A stretch of 64,000 bases of DNA from Polytrichum commune (GCA_950295325.1 OX485803.1:32238001-32302000), one strand, 5' to 3'. Shown: positions 15,401 through 26,959, counted from the first letter of the stretch. Made by a program: numbers and translations. Notes: generated from the sequence alone by a model not told the origin.

Positions 15401-17418
15401 TTTTTTGATGATAAATAATTTTTGCAAACAATCACTTTAAATTCACTCTATTCTGTACTGAGCACTAACGCCTGAATTGGATATCCCTATGTGAGTGCTG
15501 ACTGCAAGAATGATGGTCTGGCTAATCTTGAGCATTTTGTCAGATGCATGGCTACACGTCGAGATATTCCAATGGAAAAGTTGTGGAAAACAGCAGCAAA
15601 TGCTTTTATCTCTGTGCTCCGAGGAGCTTTGATCAGTGATACTCCAAATAGTGAACACCATGTTGCCCAGGAGAGTTTAGTTGCCAGTGGAACCATCAGG
15701 TCAAGGTTTTGGAAGGAGGTTGTGGATGTATATGAGAAGTTTATGGTGGGTGCTTGTGGACGAGCTGTTTCTCTCCCAGTGGGTGTTACAATAGAACCTG
15801 AAATACTGGATGCTGAAGAGCTACTAGAGAACAGAGTGCTATGTTTTCTATCTGACGAGCTTCTCACTTCCTGCCAAGATGCACCTCGTGAGGTATGGCA
15901 TAAGTGATTTGAAGTGGAGTTACTCCTTTCTTTGTTCAAGTCAGTGACACTGAATTTGAAATATCCATCCATCCATCCATCCATCCAGATTAGCTATTTG
16001 GTACGAGGTTTGAGTATCCTTGGAATGGAAATAGTGTGTCCCTTTGGAGTGGTGCCTCACTATCTGTCTTTGGGGATAAATTTCATAAGTCTTTAGAAAT
16101 TCCACTACTTAACAAGTGCTCTAACCCCTAGAAGTTCCAGGGGTTATACATGGTTAGTTGCTTACACTGATGTTTTGTATGGAACAGGTTTTGCATCGTT
16201 TAGTTTGCGTAATTGACCAGTGTGCAGCAAGGACCTCAGCTTTACCTCTTGCCAGTGTCACTCTTCTACCTGCTCACTGTGGCCGATTTTCTCTATCTTG
16301 TTTGGACAAGCTATTCAGTCTTTGCAGGTCCTTCATTCTCAAGCTCTCTTGTTACAATATGCATTGCTTTCCATTTGCGGACAGATACAAACATGATGCA
16401 AGTTTCATTTAAATTGAGGGAATGACTACTTACTCCACAACCTGGGTGTACCTTCAACTTGGGATTTGTACTACTGTGAGATCTTTTATGACATTATATT
16501 TCAGAATTCTATCTGACATGGCTTTATTGGACCTACTCCTTGCAGCTGCAAGCTTGAATCTGAAGAGGGACCTTCAAGAGTCATTGTGAGTCAAATTGCC
16601 ATACATGTCTTGATAGCGCGGTGCAGAGCCATCCTCCATCATTTTGCAGAAGCTGAAAAGCAAATTGGTACGTCTGCAAATTGGCAAACTTTATAATTAC
16701 CAACCCATGTTGTGATTTGTGAGTCTGATCAGTCGTTGGCATTACTCCTTCATTCAATATTCCTGTGTACTGCCATACAGTGGACAGGTGAAATGAAAAT
16801 CAGTGTTTTGAGGTTTGCACAAATTTATCGCAGGTGACGCATCATACCCGGAGATGAGTATGTGTGAGGTTCAATTTGTCCTTCGGGAACTTGGAAAGCT
16901 TGTCCTACATCCTCTAGTTGTTGCGTCTTTAAGTATTCCACTTCAGCGGAGAGAAACTGATGGAAAGAAAAAGGGTCAACAACAGGACACTGAAGTACAT
17001 AACTCCAGCAGTTTGAACAATATGAACAAATCACAACTAGAGTTTGGACGAGCTCATCTCTTGGTCCTTTACACCAGCCTCTGTGAACTTATTACCACGC
17101 GGTATGGCATCCAACCTCAGTTATATTCACCTTGTCAACACTGTTGACTTTTTTTGCGGGTCTAGTATAATTTCTGTCTTACTCCAGTTGTTCGCTGTAT
17201 GTCAAGTATATTTACCACTGATGAACTTTCCCTTGCATGCTTCTAACAAATCCAATTTCTATGAGGTTTAGTGAAATCAAATGATGCTCTCATATTGAAA
17301 TGTTTTTTTGTTTCCAAGTCTGATGAGTTTTTGTATCCTCTCTTTTGGCAGGGTACTGGAGGTACAAGAGCTTTTGCAAATGCTGCTGAAGTTGGTGGGG
17401 ATAGAGTTGGGATTGTAG
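494..17418 (+). CDS. MON2: MON2 homologue (Golgi/endosome trafficking scaffold), 5'-partial, 40 exons
   Basis: Exons read from splice sites: 494-583, 800-873, 1263-1421, 2002-2128, 2418-2473, 3017-3071, 3277-3333, 3547-3648, 4266-4346, 4544-4596, 4945-5014, 5238-5301, 5448-5596, 5937-6082, 6448-6505, 6708-6805, 6999-7083, 7673-7741, 8073-8132, 8614-8688, 9209-9428, 9581-9624, 9851-10192, 10580-10632, 10905-10953, 11213-11271, 11450-11589, 12105-12313, 12489-12617, 12875-12960, 13167-13282, 13555-13667, 13975-14098, 14274-14395, 14631-15097, 15496-15892, 16188-16327, 16546-16667, 16834-17101, 17352-17418. They sum to 4995 nt (1664 residues plus TAG) with phases matching at the joins I checked. 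Recognisable family blocks: TAVATLRQAVALIFD, YRRLLLRSVA, SEAHAVTLAAEGLLGV, ALDALDRAICGVL, QKQWDETLVLVLGGISRL and the C-terminal RAHLLVLYTSLCE. MON2 is a peripheral Golgi/endosome protein with the DCB-HUS architecture of large Arf-GEFs but no catalytic Sec7 domain; this is family knowledge. An N-terminal stretch, perhaps 100-200 residues, lies upstream of the window. The acceptors at 5238 and 15496 are the least certain; 5226 would also keep frame for the first. All 40 exons are open, so the gene looks functional. Confidence 0.93.
4390..4430 (+). repeat. CA-rich microsatellite in a MON2 intron
   Basis: An interrupted (CA)n run, broken by a short CG-containing section, lies in the intron between the exons ending at 4346 and starting at 4544. 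Confidence 0.8.
15961..15987 (+). repeat. (ATCC)n microsatellite in a MON2 intron
   Basis: About six tandem ATCC units lie shortly after the donor at 15893. Intronic, no function visible. Confidence 0.85.
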
Positions 17419-17525
17419 GTAGTAAGTTAGGAATTAGGTGATTATTGCACCCTTTTATTCACATGGTGCACAAATATTGTAAAATAGTCAATGTGGCCAG
17501 CCCTGTGTATTAATTCATGATGTTA

Positions 17526-17531
17526 AATAAA
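17526..17531 (+). terminator. Candidate MON2 polyadenylation signal
   Basis: AATAAA sits about 108 nt after the MON2 stop codon in an AT-rich context, a normal distance for a plant 3' UTR. The convergent kinase gene ends at 17760, so the two 3' UTRs probably lie very close or overlap. Confidence 0.45.
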
Positions 17532-17759
17532 ATTGATTTTGATCACCTAGGTGTTTCCAAACTCTAGTCTTCACTAATTTGAAACCAATTGTCTAGTGCC
17601 ATGTGGACAGATTTGAAGACTCACACCCAAGGCATGAGATACATCAAACACAGATGGAGCCCATGAAACCTATGACACCCATCAAGGTTAATCAATCAAA
17701 ATACGAAGTACTCATAAATCAATAACATCCAATTTGTGATGTCTTGCATCCATTGTAGA

Positions 17760-18995
17760 TTACATCAATTTGCAACCTAGCTGACCTTGTTTAGTGTTTC
17801 CATCTATGATGTGATGCCTCTTTCTTTCCTGTTCCACACCATCTAGTTCTCGTTCTTTTCGTTTCTGCAGCATGTGTTGCTCTTCGTTTCCAATTATGAT
17901 CTCGTGCTTTTCGCTTGCATCTTGTCTGTTGCTTTCATATTCTGCCTCACCTCCCGATGTTTGCATCTCTAAAATCTCTTGCTCTTTCGTTCCATGGAAT
18001 ATTTTCATTTGTTCTGTAACCCATGGATGTTCTTTGAACTCCTTCACTGTCAATCTCTCAGACACATTCATTGTCAACATCTGACTCAAAATATCCTTTG
18101 CACCTTCCGAAACACCATCCCAGAACTTGGATGATGGTATCACGAATTTCTCTCGCTCAAACTCGGTGTGAGCTGTAAGTAGCTTCCTTCTGTCCACGTT
18201 TCCAAAGTTGCTAGTTGCTGTAACTGCCTCTTCAAATGGTTGCTGTCCGCACATGAGGAAGTACATGGTGCATCCGGCGCTCCAGACATCGGCCCGACAA
18301 TCGTAACATTCATGAAGAACTTCTGGAGCTGTGTAGGCCGGGGTGCCCAACGGATCGCTCAACAACTCGATGGGTTGTATAAAACTTGACAACCCAAAAT
18401 CGCACACTTTGATTCCTATCGGCATCTTCTCATTTTTTGGATTATTATTTGTGTAGGGTTGGGTGAGCAAGATGTTCTCCGGCTTGATGTCACGATGCAC
18501 GACGCCTTTTGACTCACATTCGTCGAGTGCCTCCATGACTTGGAGCATCATAACCGCGACTTCAGTCTCTGAGAGGCCTTGTTGGCGCCGCCGTTTGATG
18601 AGATCCCAAAGCGACCCGCCTGCGCAATACTCCATGACGATGTACACGAAATCGGCGTCCTCAAATATGTCGTGGATGGTCACGATGTGGGGGCATCCGC
18701 GCAACGCAATCATAATCATCACTTCCTCATCTATGACTTTCAGGTATTGAGGATCGCGCGTTTTTGTGAATCGCTTGCACGCGTGTTCCGAGTTTGTCTC
18801 GCGATCGTAACATTTGAATACCACGGCGTTGCCACCCCGATCCAATACCTTGTCGGTAAGAATGTAAATGTCCTCCACTTTTCCTGTATCAGCTGAAAAC
18901 ACGTTTAATGGACCATCCGAATTTGAGTTTGTTGTTGTGGAACAATTGTTTTCTGGAGAAGACTCCCACTGCGGTGGTTTATGTGTCACCTCCAT
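17760..18995 (-). CDS. CAMK/CDPK-like serine/threonine kinase, intronless
   Basis: 411 residues from the first in-frame ATG (18995); the frame stays open upstream to about 19075 without an earlier ATG. Kinase domain at about residues 44-325: catalytic Lys74 (ACKRF), HRDIKPEN with Asp169, DFGLSS with Asp199, GTPAYTAPE with Glu225, ADVWSAGC, and subdomain XI SERLTVKEFKEHPWV. This is the CDPK/CaMK pattern of cytosolic or nuclear protein kinases phosphorylating Ser/Thr. The Gly-rich loop reads LDRGGNAVVF, so its first glycine is Asp. The tail after residue 335 is highly charged (KRKERELDGVEQERKRHH, NLS-like) and carries no EF hand, so direct calcium binding is not expected. The N-terminal 43 residues are low-complexity (Asn/Ser/Thr). 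The single exon contrasts with the intron-rich neighbours and may indicate a retrogene; alternatively the upstream in-frame residues belong to a spliced 5' exon. Confidence 0.85.
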   Translation of the reverse strand: MEVTHKPPQWESSPENNCSTTTNSNSDGPLNVFSADTGKVEDIYILTDKVLDRGGNAVVFKCYDRETNSEHACKRFTKTRDPQYLKVIDEEVMIMIALRGCPHIVTIHDIFEDADFVYIVMEYCAGGSLWDLIKRRRQQGLSETEVAVMMLQVMEALDECESKGVVHRDIKPENILLTQPYTNNNPKNEKMPIGIKVCDFGLSSFIQPIELLSDPLGTPAYTAPEVLHECYDCRADVWSAGCTMYFLMCGQQPFEEAVTATSNFGNVDRRKLLTAHTEFEREKFVIPSSKFWDGVSEGAKDILSQMLTMNVSERLTVKEFKEHPWVTEQMKIFHGTKEQEILEMQTSGGEAEYESNRQDASEKHEIIIGNEEQHMLQKRKERELDGVEQERKRHHIIDGNTKQGQLGCKLM

Positions 18996-19075
18996 TTCAA
19001 CAGATACCAAAACTTGGTTGCAGTTACCCAAAATGACCTCAACCTCACCACCTTTGTGAATGATCCATCTCAAGA

Positions 19076-21710
19076 TTCATGAGAGTTGGGATCAGTAAAT
19101 TTGAGCACATGAGAAGCAAAGGGACAAAAAATAAACAGCAGAGATGCCTACACAAAAATAAAGAAAAATAAAAGTTTCATATTTATGAGCACTTGCATGA
19201 CATATCACCAACTAATTAAAAGAAAACATAAGTTTTTTCAATGACGGAAGTTTACTTGTTAATTTACATCAATAATTTAAAAGTATCTATATTTAAATTT
19301 ATTTTTCTTGTGGATTTGTGGGCCCCTGGTGAACTAGGGTTGTTCAACCTCCCTTTTAATTCAAATGCCAACACATTACCGTTAATGTCAAGGGTATTTG
19401 AGTTCACTATCACCAACTTTTTTATTTTAAGCGGCCACTTATTGACGGTGCTTCAACAGGGTAAGCCGTCAGGAAATCATGAGCGTATGTGGTATTAAGG
19501 TAGGTGAGGATTAAATGGGCTAACTTTGGAGTGAAATCGACACTCAATCCATGTCGGCCGCAAAACTTAAAAGTAATTAAATTGTAGATGGTTGTGGATT
19601 TTAATAAATAAATAAAAATTAAAAATTGGGAGTAAAAATCTAGTATGTTAGTTTCGGTTGACTACAAGATCTAGTATGTTGGATCCAATTGACGATAAAA
19701 GAATGACATGTAATTTCATTTTTTTGTTGAGTTTATTAAGAGTTTATTAAGAGTTTTGCAAATGACATCTAGGATGCAACTGACTAGATGGAGAAGCCAT
19801 GTTGAATATCTAGGTAATTAGTAAAACTTGGTCCATTAGATTCATAAACTGCATTGAGAAATTGCAGTTGACACATTCACAATCAACTTAAGAGAGAATA
19901 CAATTCCAATCACAATTGACTACGTTTGCATGTGCATGTCTCGATTATACAAAAAACACTCTCAAATCCATTATTAATTTTGGACAAGCCTTTTGTCCAT
20001 ATTTACTTATATCCTAGTTGATGGGTTTTCGAAAAAAAATTGAATGAAAGCTCACATCAATTGCAAGTTGGTGGAAATGTAAGACTTTCAATGATTGGAT
20101 ATGTCTATTATATAATTATGTGAGATAATCCACACAAAATTTTACACATTTAGATCAATCAGCTTTTGAAAATAGATGATACATTGAATTTAACATAACA
20201 TCCTATTCGTTGGCATATTGAACTCTCATATGTTTGGATGTTGGAGTAAACAACCTATTTATGCTCTTCCAAAATGCATCAACGGTGTTCTTTAATAAAT
20301 TTGATAACCTTATCTCATGCATTGAATTAAATTTTCCAACTTAAGATGGTATATTATGCTCACATCAACTTGATCTTAGATTGTACTCTAAGGGTTAAGG
20401 TGTTGTTAAATATGCGTTCAAATTGTCGAAATATAACTTAGAGCTAAAAACATTGATGTGAAAAAGTTTTAGTTGTTGTGTAAGACTTGTATATGACCTC
20501 CATCATCCATGATTATTATCTAAACATACCATAGTCTCATTTGACCCTCAAGTCTACTTCCTAAATGCTTTTTGTTTTTGTTTTGTTTGGGATCTAAATG
20601 TAGTATGAGACACACTCATCTATGTGCACAATCAAGAAGCAATTTGATATCTTATAATTAGTGTATGTCACACTAACCTATGTGCCCATATTATGGACAC
20701 TTCCAACTCCACATACAATTTGGAGCATTACTAATTAGATTGGATTAGAGTTTATTGCATCTACTTAGTAGTTGTGACTTTAACACAATCGATTCTCCTA
20801 TCAAACCTACAAGCAATTAGAACAAATGTAAATTAATGGTAGAGTAGCAAGTGTGACATTTGATGTCAAGTATCTTACATCCACCCACCAAAAGGTGTCA
20901 GGTGTGTGGGCCTTATGTGGTCAATCTTCTTTATTGGATACCTATAATTGAGCACTAGAGTAGAGTTGCCTATTCCCAATCCAGACCCCATTCGAAACGT
21001 ATAGGGTGCCCTAGTTTCGATTAGGCTGGGACTGAATTTTGATTAGGTTGGGCACTAAATTTTGATCAAGCTAGAACCAATAGTGCCATGACACATGTCC
21101 GTGGTTTGAGTGCTAAAGTGAGGCGGAATGAGTGGTTATGACAAACTCTAGACATTAGCAATATGTTTAGGTCAACTTTTGGCTTCAAAAATTCATAGTA
21201 ATTTCAATTAGAGGAATAAAATTACCATTTTTTTTTCGCAATCCTCCTTATTTCTATCTTCCTACATGGGAAAAAATTGCACCACCTTCTACTTCTCTAG
21301 ATTCGGCACAAAACCTCTTAAGTGATCGGTTATGGACGCCTCTATTCTATATGGCGACGCTTAAAGTTGAGAATGGACTCTAAAAACACATGTGTTACGG
21401 TGAGATTAACCCGTATGCTGGAAATATAGACACCAATCTTAGATCTATGTTCAATTAGGGGTGTGAGCTCTAATATGTGATTATTTTAAATGATATGGAA
21501 TCTTCACTCTTACCTCTTATAACTTATGCATCTCAACATTAACTCAAAGAAAATTGAAATGATAACACAATATTCATTAAAATGAGAGTTTTCCAGTGAA
21601 TTGAGAGTACATAAAGCAAAATATTAATCCAAGAATGAAATGAAAACCACTGGAAAGTTGTAGAGTACAAGTAAAAAAATAACATTTGATTTTCCGCCGT
21701 AAATTCCGCC
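19076..21710. other. Intergenic, AT-rich, no gene seen
   Basis: Upstream of the kinase, so it should hold its promoter. Reading frames are short and stop-dense, with no recognisable family. No clear terminal inverted repeats were found. Confidence 0.5.
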
Positions 21711-22018
21711 GTAGTTTCCATTAAAATGAGAGTATGTTAAGCTGGGAAATCGACTCAACCTAAATTGACAACATATTGTCCTCATTTAGGTCGACTCAAC
21801 CTAAATTAACTAACATATTGTCCTCATTTAGGTCGACTCAACCTAAATTAACTAACATATTGTCCTCAATTAGGTCGACTCAACCTAAATTGACAACATA
21901 ATGTCCTCATTTAGGTCGACTCAACCTAAATTGACAAAATATTGTCCTCATTTAGGTCGACTCAACCTAAATGTGTCGATTTCCCAGCTTAACATACTCT
22001 CATTTTAATGGAAACTAC
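21711..22018. mobile_element. Foldback element: 44-bp perfect inverted arms around 41-42-bp tandem repeats
   Basis: Arms at 21711-21754 and 21975-22018 are perfect inverted copies beginning GTAGTTTCCATTAAAATGAG. Between them a 41-42-bp unit starting CGACTCAACCTAAATT repeats five times plus a partial copy. Each unit has its own dyad (ACCTAAAT / ATTTAGGT). Long arms plus internal tandem repeats are typical of foldback or Mutator-like non-autonomous elements. No reading frame of note and no clear target-site duplication. Confidence 0.75.
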
Positions 22019-22448
22019 ACGTCTGAAGTATAATTTAGTATTTATCAACCTAACATGACTTTTAGGTGTCCAAATAGCCAATATTATTTTGAGAGGATCC
22101 CACTCTCTCAAAATATTGAATATCGTGTTTGATAGGCTTTGTGATTCTCAATTGCTAACCAAATGAGTCCATAATTCTTCATCCGATCCAACAGTTAAAA
22201 TTGTCTGTGGAGTTGCAAGTGCTCACACTGTCGATCCAGAGAGTACCTTAGCTACGCTACTTATGCGGTGTCGCAATTACCTCAATCAATATTTGGATCA
22301 TGGTGATTTCATGTACTTATTTATCTTTCTTTTATCGAGTCATATAGGCATTTCAGGGATACAACTTGCTGTAAGCCAACTGCAGGGTGCCTATTACTGC
22401 AGGATATTACTGCAATATTTTAAGTACATCCATGATATATATATATAT

Positions 22449-22482
22449 TGTGTGTGTGTGTGGGGGGGGGGGGGGGGAGGGT
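22449..22482 (+). repeat. (TG)n followed by a poly-G run
   Basis: Simple-sequence tract: TA/TG dinucleotides then about 16 consecutive G. The poly-G length is prone to sequencing error. Confidence 0.8.
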
Positions 22483-22815
22483 TAGGTATGGATCTAAGAA
22501 TAAATATCAAAAGGATATGTGTTTAAAGACATTGGGTTTACATGTCTAAAAGTAATAAAATAATTTTTAGTTTAGTATTCTTGAGTATGATTTGAACTTT
22601 TTTAGATTTAAAAAGAAAGAAAGAGGGCATTCACTTTGATAATGAATAAGACACTCACACAAGCTCCATAAGTTTTCATAGAAAAAACACTACAACGTCC
22701 TCGCGTGGCCAATGATTTCAACCAACACCCTAAAATCTTGTACAATAAATTCATATTGATCATGAGAATTTCTACGTCAAACATCAGCTTTCCATGTTGG
22801 TTTTGCGTCATCCAC

Positions 22816-23286
22816 CAATCTCTAGTAGGGGAGACCGACTGCTAGTTACAGATGGGCCGGTTGAGTTACCCATTCAAGTTCAAGACCTTACACAAATGAA
22901 CCTTATGGCGGGACACTGGTGTCCCAAATGAATCAGAACCTCCTTAGGGATTGATTTTGTGGTTGTAAGCAATCGACAATAAAAACCAACTTCGAACACG
23001 AGAGCGTGTATAGGACGTCGAGATAATCTCAACGCCGCTTTGATCGCCTTCGCCTGATCATCTTTGACATTGACACGGGCTTTATGCGAGAACCAGTGTA
23101 TTATGAGACACCAGTGTCCCCGCCATAAGGTTCAAATCGCCAATCATGGAAGAGGAGTTGATACCCAAAAAAACCTCAAATGAATGAATAAAGAAAAAAC
23201 CGAAAACAATCAACATCTTACTGGTGGTTGGACTTGGAAACGCTTGGATCTCAAACCGATTTTGCCCAAATTCTCCCTGGCCACTG
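22816..23286 (+). mobile_element. hAT-type MITE (CARTG family), copy 1, interrupted
   Basis: Left part (GGGGAGACCGACTGCTAG, then GCCGGTTGAGTT) and right part (GGTTGGACTTGGAAACGC ... CACTG) match the two halves of the family seen intact at 36550 and 39044. A separate 239-bp inverted-repeat element sits in the middle (22895-23133). Ends are degraded and no duplication is clear. Confidence 0.65.
22895..23133. mobile_element. Nested MITE with ~27-bp terminal inverted repeats
   Basis: Left end GAACCTTATGGCGGGACACT and the inverted right end (revcomp GAACCTTATGGCGGGGACAC) match apart from one G. AAAT flanks both sides. It is nested in the hAT-type MITE at 22816-23286. The internal 185 bp carry no notable frame. 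Confidence 0.7.
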
Positions 23287-24374
23287 TTATATATACCTCT
23301 ATAACTTTTGCATACGAAATTCAACCAATACATAATTTGGTGTGCTGGAATCCCCTGTTACCTACTAACGAGAAAAATAATACAGTTTCTTTAAGAATAG
23401 TATCTATGCTCCTGTAGCGCTTAAAGTGACGGTTTCAGCAGTGAGCACCATCTAGCTTAGTAGGGAGTGGGAGCAGGGCTAAACATGCCCATGGCCCACT
23501 AATTACAGGTTTCCGGAATTACACGGAGTAGTGATCAATTACTTCAAAGTCACAGTCGAGTCGTAATTCTAAATTGATGTATGTCTACATTGTGGCTTTG
23601 AGGCACATGAAGAAGGTCGTTTGCAGGAGCGGTGTCTTTCCGCGACTGCCAAAGAGTGGATTAAGATGATGGCCCGATCAGTGCAACCTGCAGCAAAATA
23701 TTTGATCAGGTACTAAACGGGCAGGTGATCGAATAACATAATATCTGGGTCGCTGCTGCCTGCATGCTGCCAGTGACTTCGACTTCCAACTTCAACTCAC
23801 ACCCGACGATATTTTGTGATGCAACAACGCCGGGGTCTGTATCTATCTATCTATCCGTCCGTCTGTGTATCTGTCGATTTATAAATCGCATCAAATAACT
23901 TTGATTGCAGGGACGGACGCTGCTTATAACTATTTATTCAATTCTACAATCTCTGCCAAGAGATACGCATTAAGAGAATGGCCCATCAATCGCGGCTTCT
24001 AATCGGCCAGTACCACCACAACCGCAGGGGGTGGTCCAACTCCTAACAGCTAGATGCACAGGAAACGGCCAGTTGATCACTTGAACTTCACGCGAACGCA
24101 ACGGGTCGACTCGATTTTGCTTTTAAATTTTAAATTTGACTGTAAATTTCTCCCTCTTCCAACTTGAACTAGCTGGAACGCTGGTCAGTCAGTCAGTGAC
24201 CAGTCCACGCGAACCCTTCACTTCAATCCATTGCTGGCCGAAGATAATCAAGTCTTTCATGAGATTAGATTGTGCGTTCGTGCAATTCCATCAAGTAGGA
24301 GTACTGCGACTTCGACCTCCACTTCGACCTCGACCTATGCATGCAGGTGGGGGGGTGAATTGCAAAATATCAAG

Positions 24375-24405
<31 letters not shown>

Positions 24406-24578
24406 TGCCTGCACCCGTGATTATTACTCCGACTCATACAGCCATACTCGGTAATACTTGCAATCGAGCTTTATGATTTCGAAGCCAGAAAGTCGGAAGT
24501 GTCAATTTCGCCTCATGACAGATAACAGGAGACTGTCCGTTGCTTGTGATGGTGGCTCAATCAAGTACTGGGACGGGT
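23287..24578. other. Intergenic, no gene recognised
   Basis: Slightly more GC-rich than the surroundings. Contains short (TATC)n/(TCCG)n tracts near 23842 and a (GCT)n run at about 24378-24405. No conserved protein block seen on either strand. Confidence 0.45.
24378..24405 (+). repeat. (GCT)n trinucleotide microsatellite
   Basis: About nine tandem GCT/CTG units. The frames across it are short and look non-coding. Confidence 0.85.
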
Positions 24579-24789
24579 CAATGGAATGGGGAGGACCAAC
24601 TGCTAGTAGTTACAAGTGAACTGGTTGAAGTTCAAGGCTTCAGGAAAATGGCCCATCAGTTTAGAGAAATCTATGGGAATACACCTCAATTTAAGTAAAG
24701 AACAGCCGAGAGATCGCAACATGTGACCGGTTGGACTTGGAAACACTAGGATCTCGACCGATTATGTCCAAAACTCTCCGTAGACACTC
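24579..24789 (+). mobile_element. hAT-type MITE (CARTG family), copy 2
   Basis: Begins CAATGGAATGGGGAGG and ends near CACTC. The internal family landmarks are present: GAACTGGTTGAAGTTCAAG and ACCGGTTGGACTTGGAAACA. The flanking octamers (GGACGGGT / GGAAATGT) agree at only 5 of 8, so the copy is older. Confidence 0.7.
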
Positions 24790-26063
24790 GGAAATGTTTA
24801 TTTAGAACGATTGGATTGATACACGTGTAAAACGTAACCTAGAAATGTTAGTTTGTGGATGGTTTCAGTAGTGCCGGTTCATAATGTTACTTGGCCGATG
24901 AGCTGTGTTCATGGGGTTAGCAGTGGATTCGAGAATGAAGACTCCGGATGTTGGAAGCCCATTGCTTCAAACTGAAATTTGAAGTTAGGGTAATTGAACA
25001 TAACTCATCAGCTGAGTAATGTTATGTTACCGAATCGAAAGAGCTCAATTAAATTTTAGGTTTGAAAGGTCTCAAGATGCCACACAAAGGTGTTTACAAC
25101 GCTTTGGGTTCATAATAATGATTTGATGACTTGGATTTACAACAATGAAAACATAATTATAGAACCACGTTGTCACTTCCTTATCTTTGTAGCACGTTCG
25201 TTTTGAATATAGTTTCAATCTCATATACCAAAGGAAAACTGGTTTTTAATTATTGTTGGGTGCTTGTACAATCAGTCACGTAGACCATCCAACGGTCAAC
25301 TTGAAACCATTCGATAGGGATTAACAAAGAGTGAGTGTTAAATACTATGTGTCCAAATAATACATGTCAACTCCTAAGATAGGGAAAAAGACATCAACCC
25401 AGACATAAATACATACCCTATATATGATATATCAGATCACCATTATTCCATGTAATCTCATTTGCACTTCAAAGTTCATCCACATGATGTTAATAAAATT
25501 GTATTGAATGTAAGTATAGTTTCAATCTCATATTGTTTCTTCCATACATGCATGGATGAGACAAGGAAATGAGAAAAATCATTTATTCTACTTTCACCCA
25601 ATATTAAAATGCCTATCCCATAAAGTCTACTGACACTATCATACAAGTACAAGTGTTGCCTATTTCTAAAGGTCCTTCATGCATGTACATAACTACAAGT
25701 TACAATTTGTGCAGCCTTCGTACACATAGTACAACAAAGGTCAAATTAATACCCCTTGCGTGCACTCACATATACTCCTACGTGTTACGAAAGAACGGTG
25801 CACCTCCCAAGGCATCATACATCCTTTGCGACGCGATGTGATAAAGTAATCACTTTTGATATTTATTTTCTCACAAATAACATAGCGGGCACGCAACTAA
25901 AACGTGTTGCAGCAAGAGACGCAATCGACATCTAAAACTACTACTTGTCGATTCTATAATAAAGGTCCACTGATAGAAGTGCACGTATACATTTTTCACC
26001 ATGTCCAGAATGCATGCATAAGTCTCGATTCACTGAAAACCCAATTCAACTCAACTCCCAGGA
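24790..26063. other. Intergenic with a dispersed repeat
   Basis: Positions about 25537-25705 resemble 49285-49460 (shared CTTCC-ATAC-TGGATGAGA, then ACAAGTACAA, then ATGTACATAA). No gene seen. Confidence 0.5.
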
Positions 26064-26763
26064 CAATGCTCGAAGAGATTTACGAGCATAATCGGTTGAA
26101 AATCTAGTGGTGTTGTGATCTTTTGTTTTATGAGCATAGTGTATCCAAGCTCCAATAGGTGACATCGTGTTGTGATCTTTTGGTTTTCCTCTAATAACTT
26201 GAGGTATATTCCATAGATTCCTCTAAAATGATGGGTAATTCTCCTGAAGTCTTGATGAACTTCAACCGGTTAAGGTAGAAATACCATAACCCGTTAACCA
26301 CCCTCTAGCCGTGCACTAGACCGCCGTCATAATGGTGAAGTGCCATTTCTAAAACGGATCATGGCTCAGCAGCAACTTCAATGTGTGTACACTTAGTGTG
26401 GCCAATGGGAGTCAAGTGTTAATGTACTCATGAGGTAACCGATTTAGGCGATGTTCTGTATGAAAATGCGGATTACTGTGTTCAGTGTAGGGAGAATCTA
26501 GTGAACGAGTAGGGGGTTGGACAACTTTCCACTTTGAAAAATTGTAGCATTTTGTTGTATAGGACAAAAAAAAATGAAACAACTTGCATCCTTCATGAAT
26601 CCTTTTTGTCTATCTTGGAAAATTATCTCATGATTGTCAGACCAGATCTTCAATGCGAATCACCTTCTTAATTTTCACGGGTTATGGTATTTCTACCTTA
26701 GTTCTCAAACTCAACCGATTCATCTGTAACTAGCGGCCGGCGTTTTTATAATCTTTTACTTCT
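26064..26763 (-). mobile_element. hAT-type MITE (CARTG family), copy 3, interrupted by a TA MITE
   Basis: Reverse-oriented copy starting CAATGCTCG, with GCATAATCGGTTGA and TTCAACCGGTT inside. It resumes at about 26701 with CTCAAACTCAACCGATTCAT after the nested 426-bp element. Flanking octamers TCCCAGGA (26056-26063) and TCCCAGAA (26764-26771) differ at one base. Confidence 0.75.
26273..26698. mobile_element. TA-target MITE, copy A (426 bp)
   Basis: Terminal inverted repeats start AGGTAGAAATACCATAACCC and end with its inverse. TA flanks both ends (26271-26272, 26699-26700). The host sequence is the hAT-type MITE; another copy of that MITE (around 36719-36722) shows the uninterrupted site with a single TA. 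The family fits Tc1/mariner-type target use. No transposase frame. Confidence 0.88.
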
Positions 26764-26959
26764 TCCCAGAAATTTCTATCACTGCCACTTTTAGTCATGT
26801 CGAGCTGCCAACTGTGAGGACATTCAAGCTGGTCCATTCCAGTCGTTTTCGACTTTGATTACTTCCTCAGAGCGGGACTATTACTACTACTTAAGCGGGA
26901 AGTTTTGGGTCACCTCCACCTTTAATTTTGCATGCAGTGGGAGCCTGCAGTGGTCCGTA

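Noticed and set aside
15487-15984. Minus-strand open frame of 165 residues
   Set aside because: It is the complement of the MON2 exon at 15496-15892, which matches the family on the plus strand.
18463-18896. Plus-strand open frames over the kinase
   Set aside because: They are opposite-strand readings of the kinase domain.
18996-19075. Kinase start upstream of 18995
   Set aside because: No in-frame ATG exists before the upstream stop; this could only be coding if a spliced 5' exon exists, which the sequence does not clearly show.
21750-21974. CRISPR-like array
   Set aside because: The units are contiguous repeats without unique spacers and lie between long inverted arms in a eukaryotic context.
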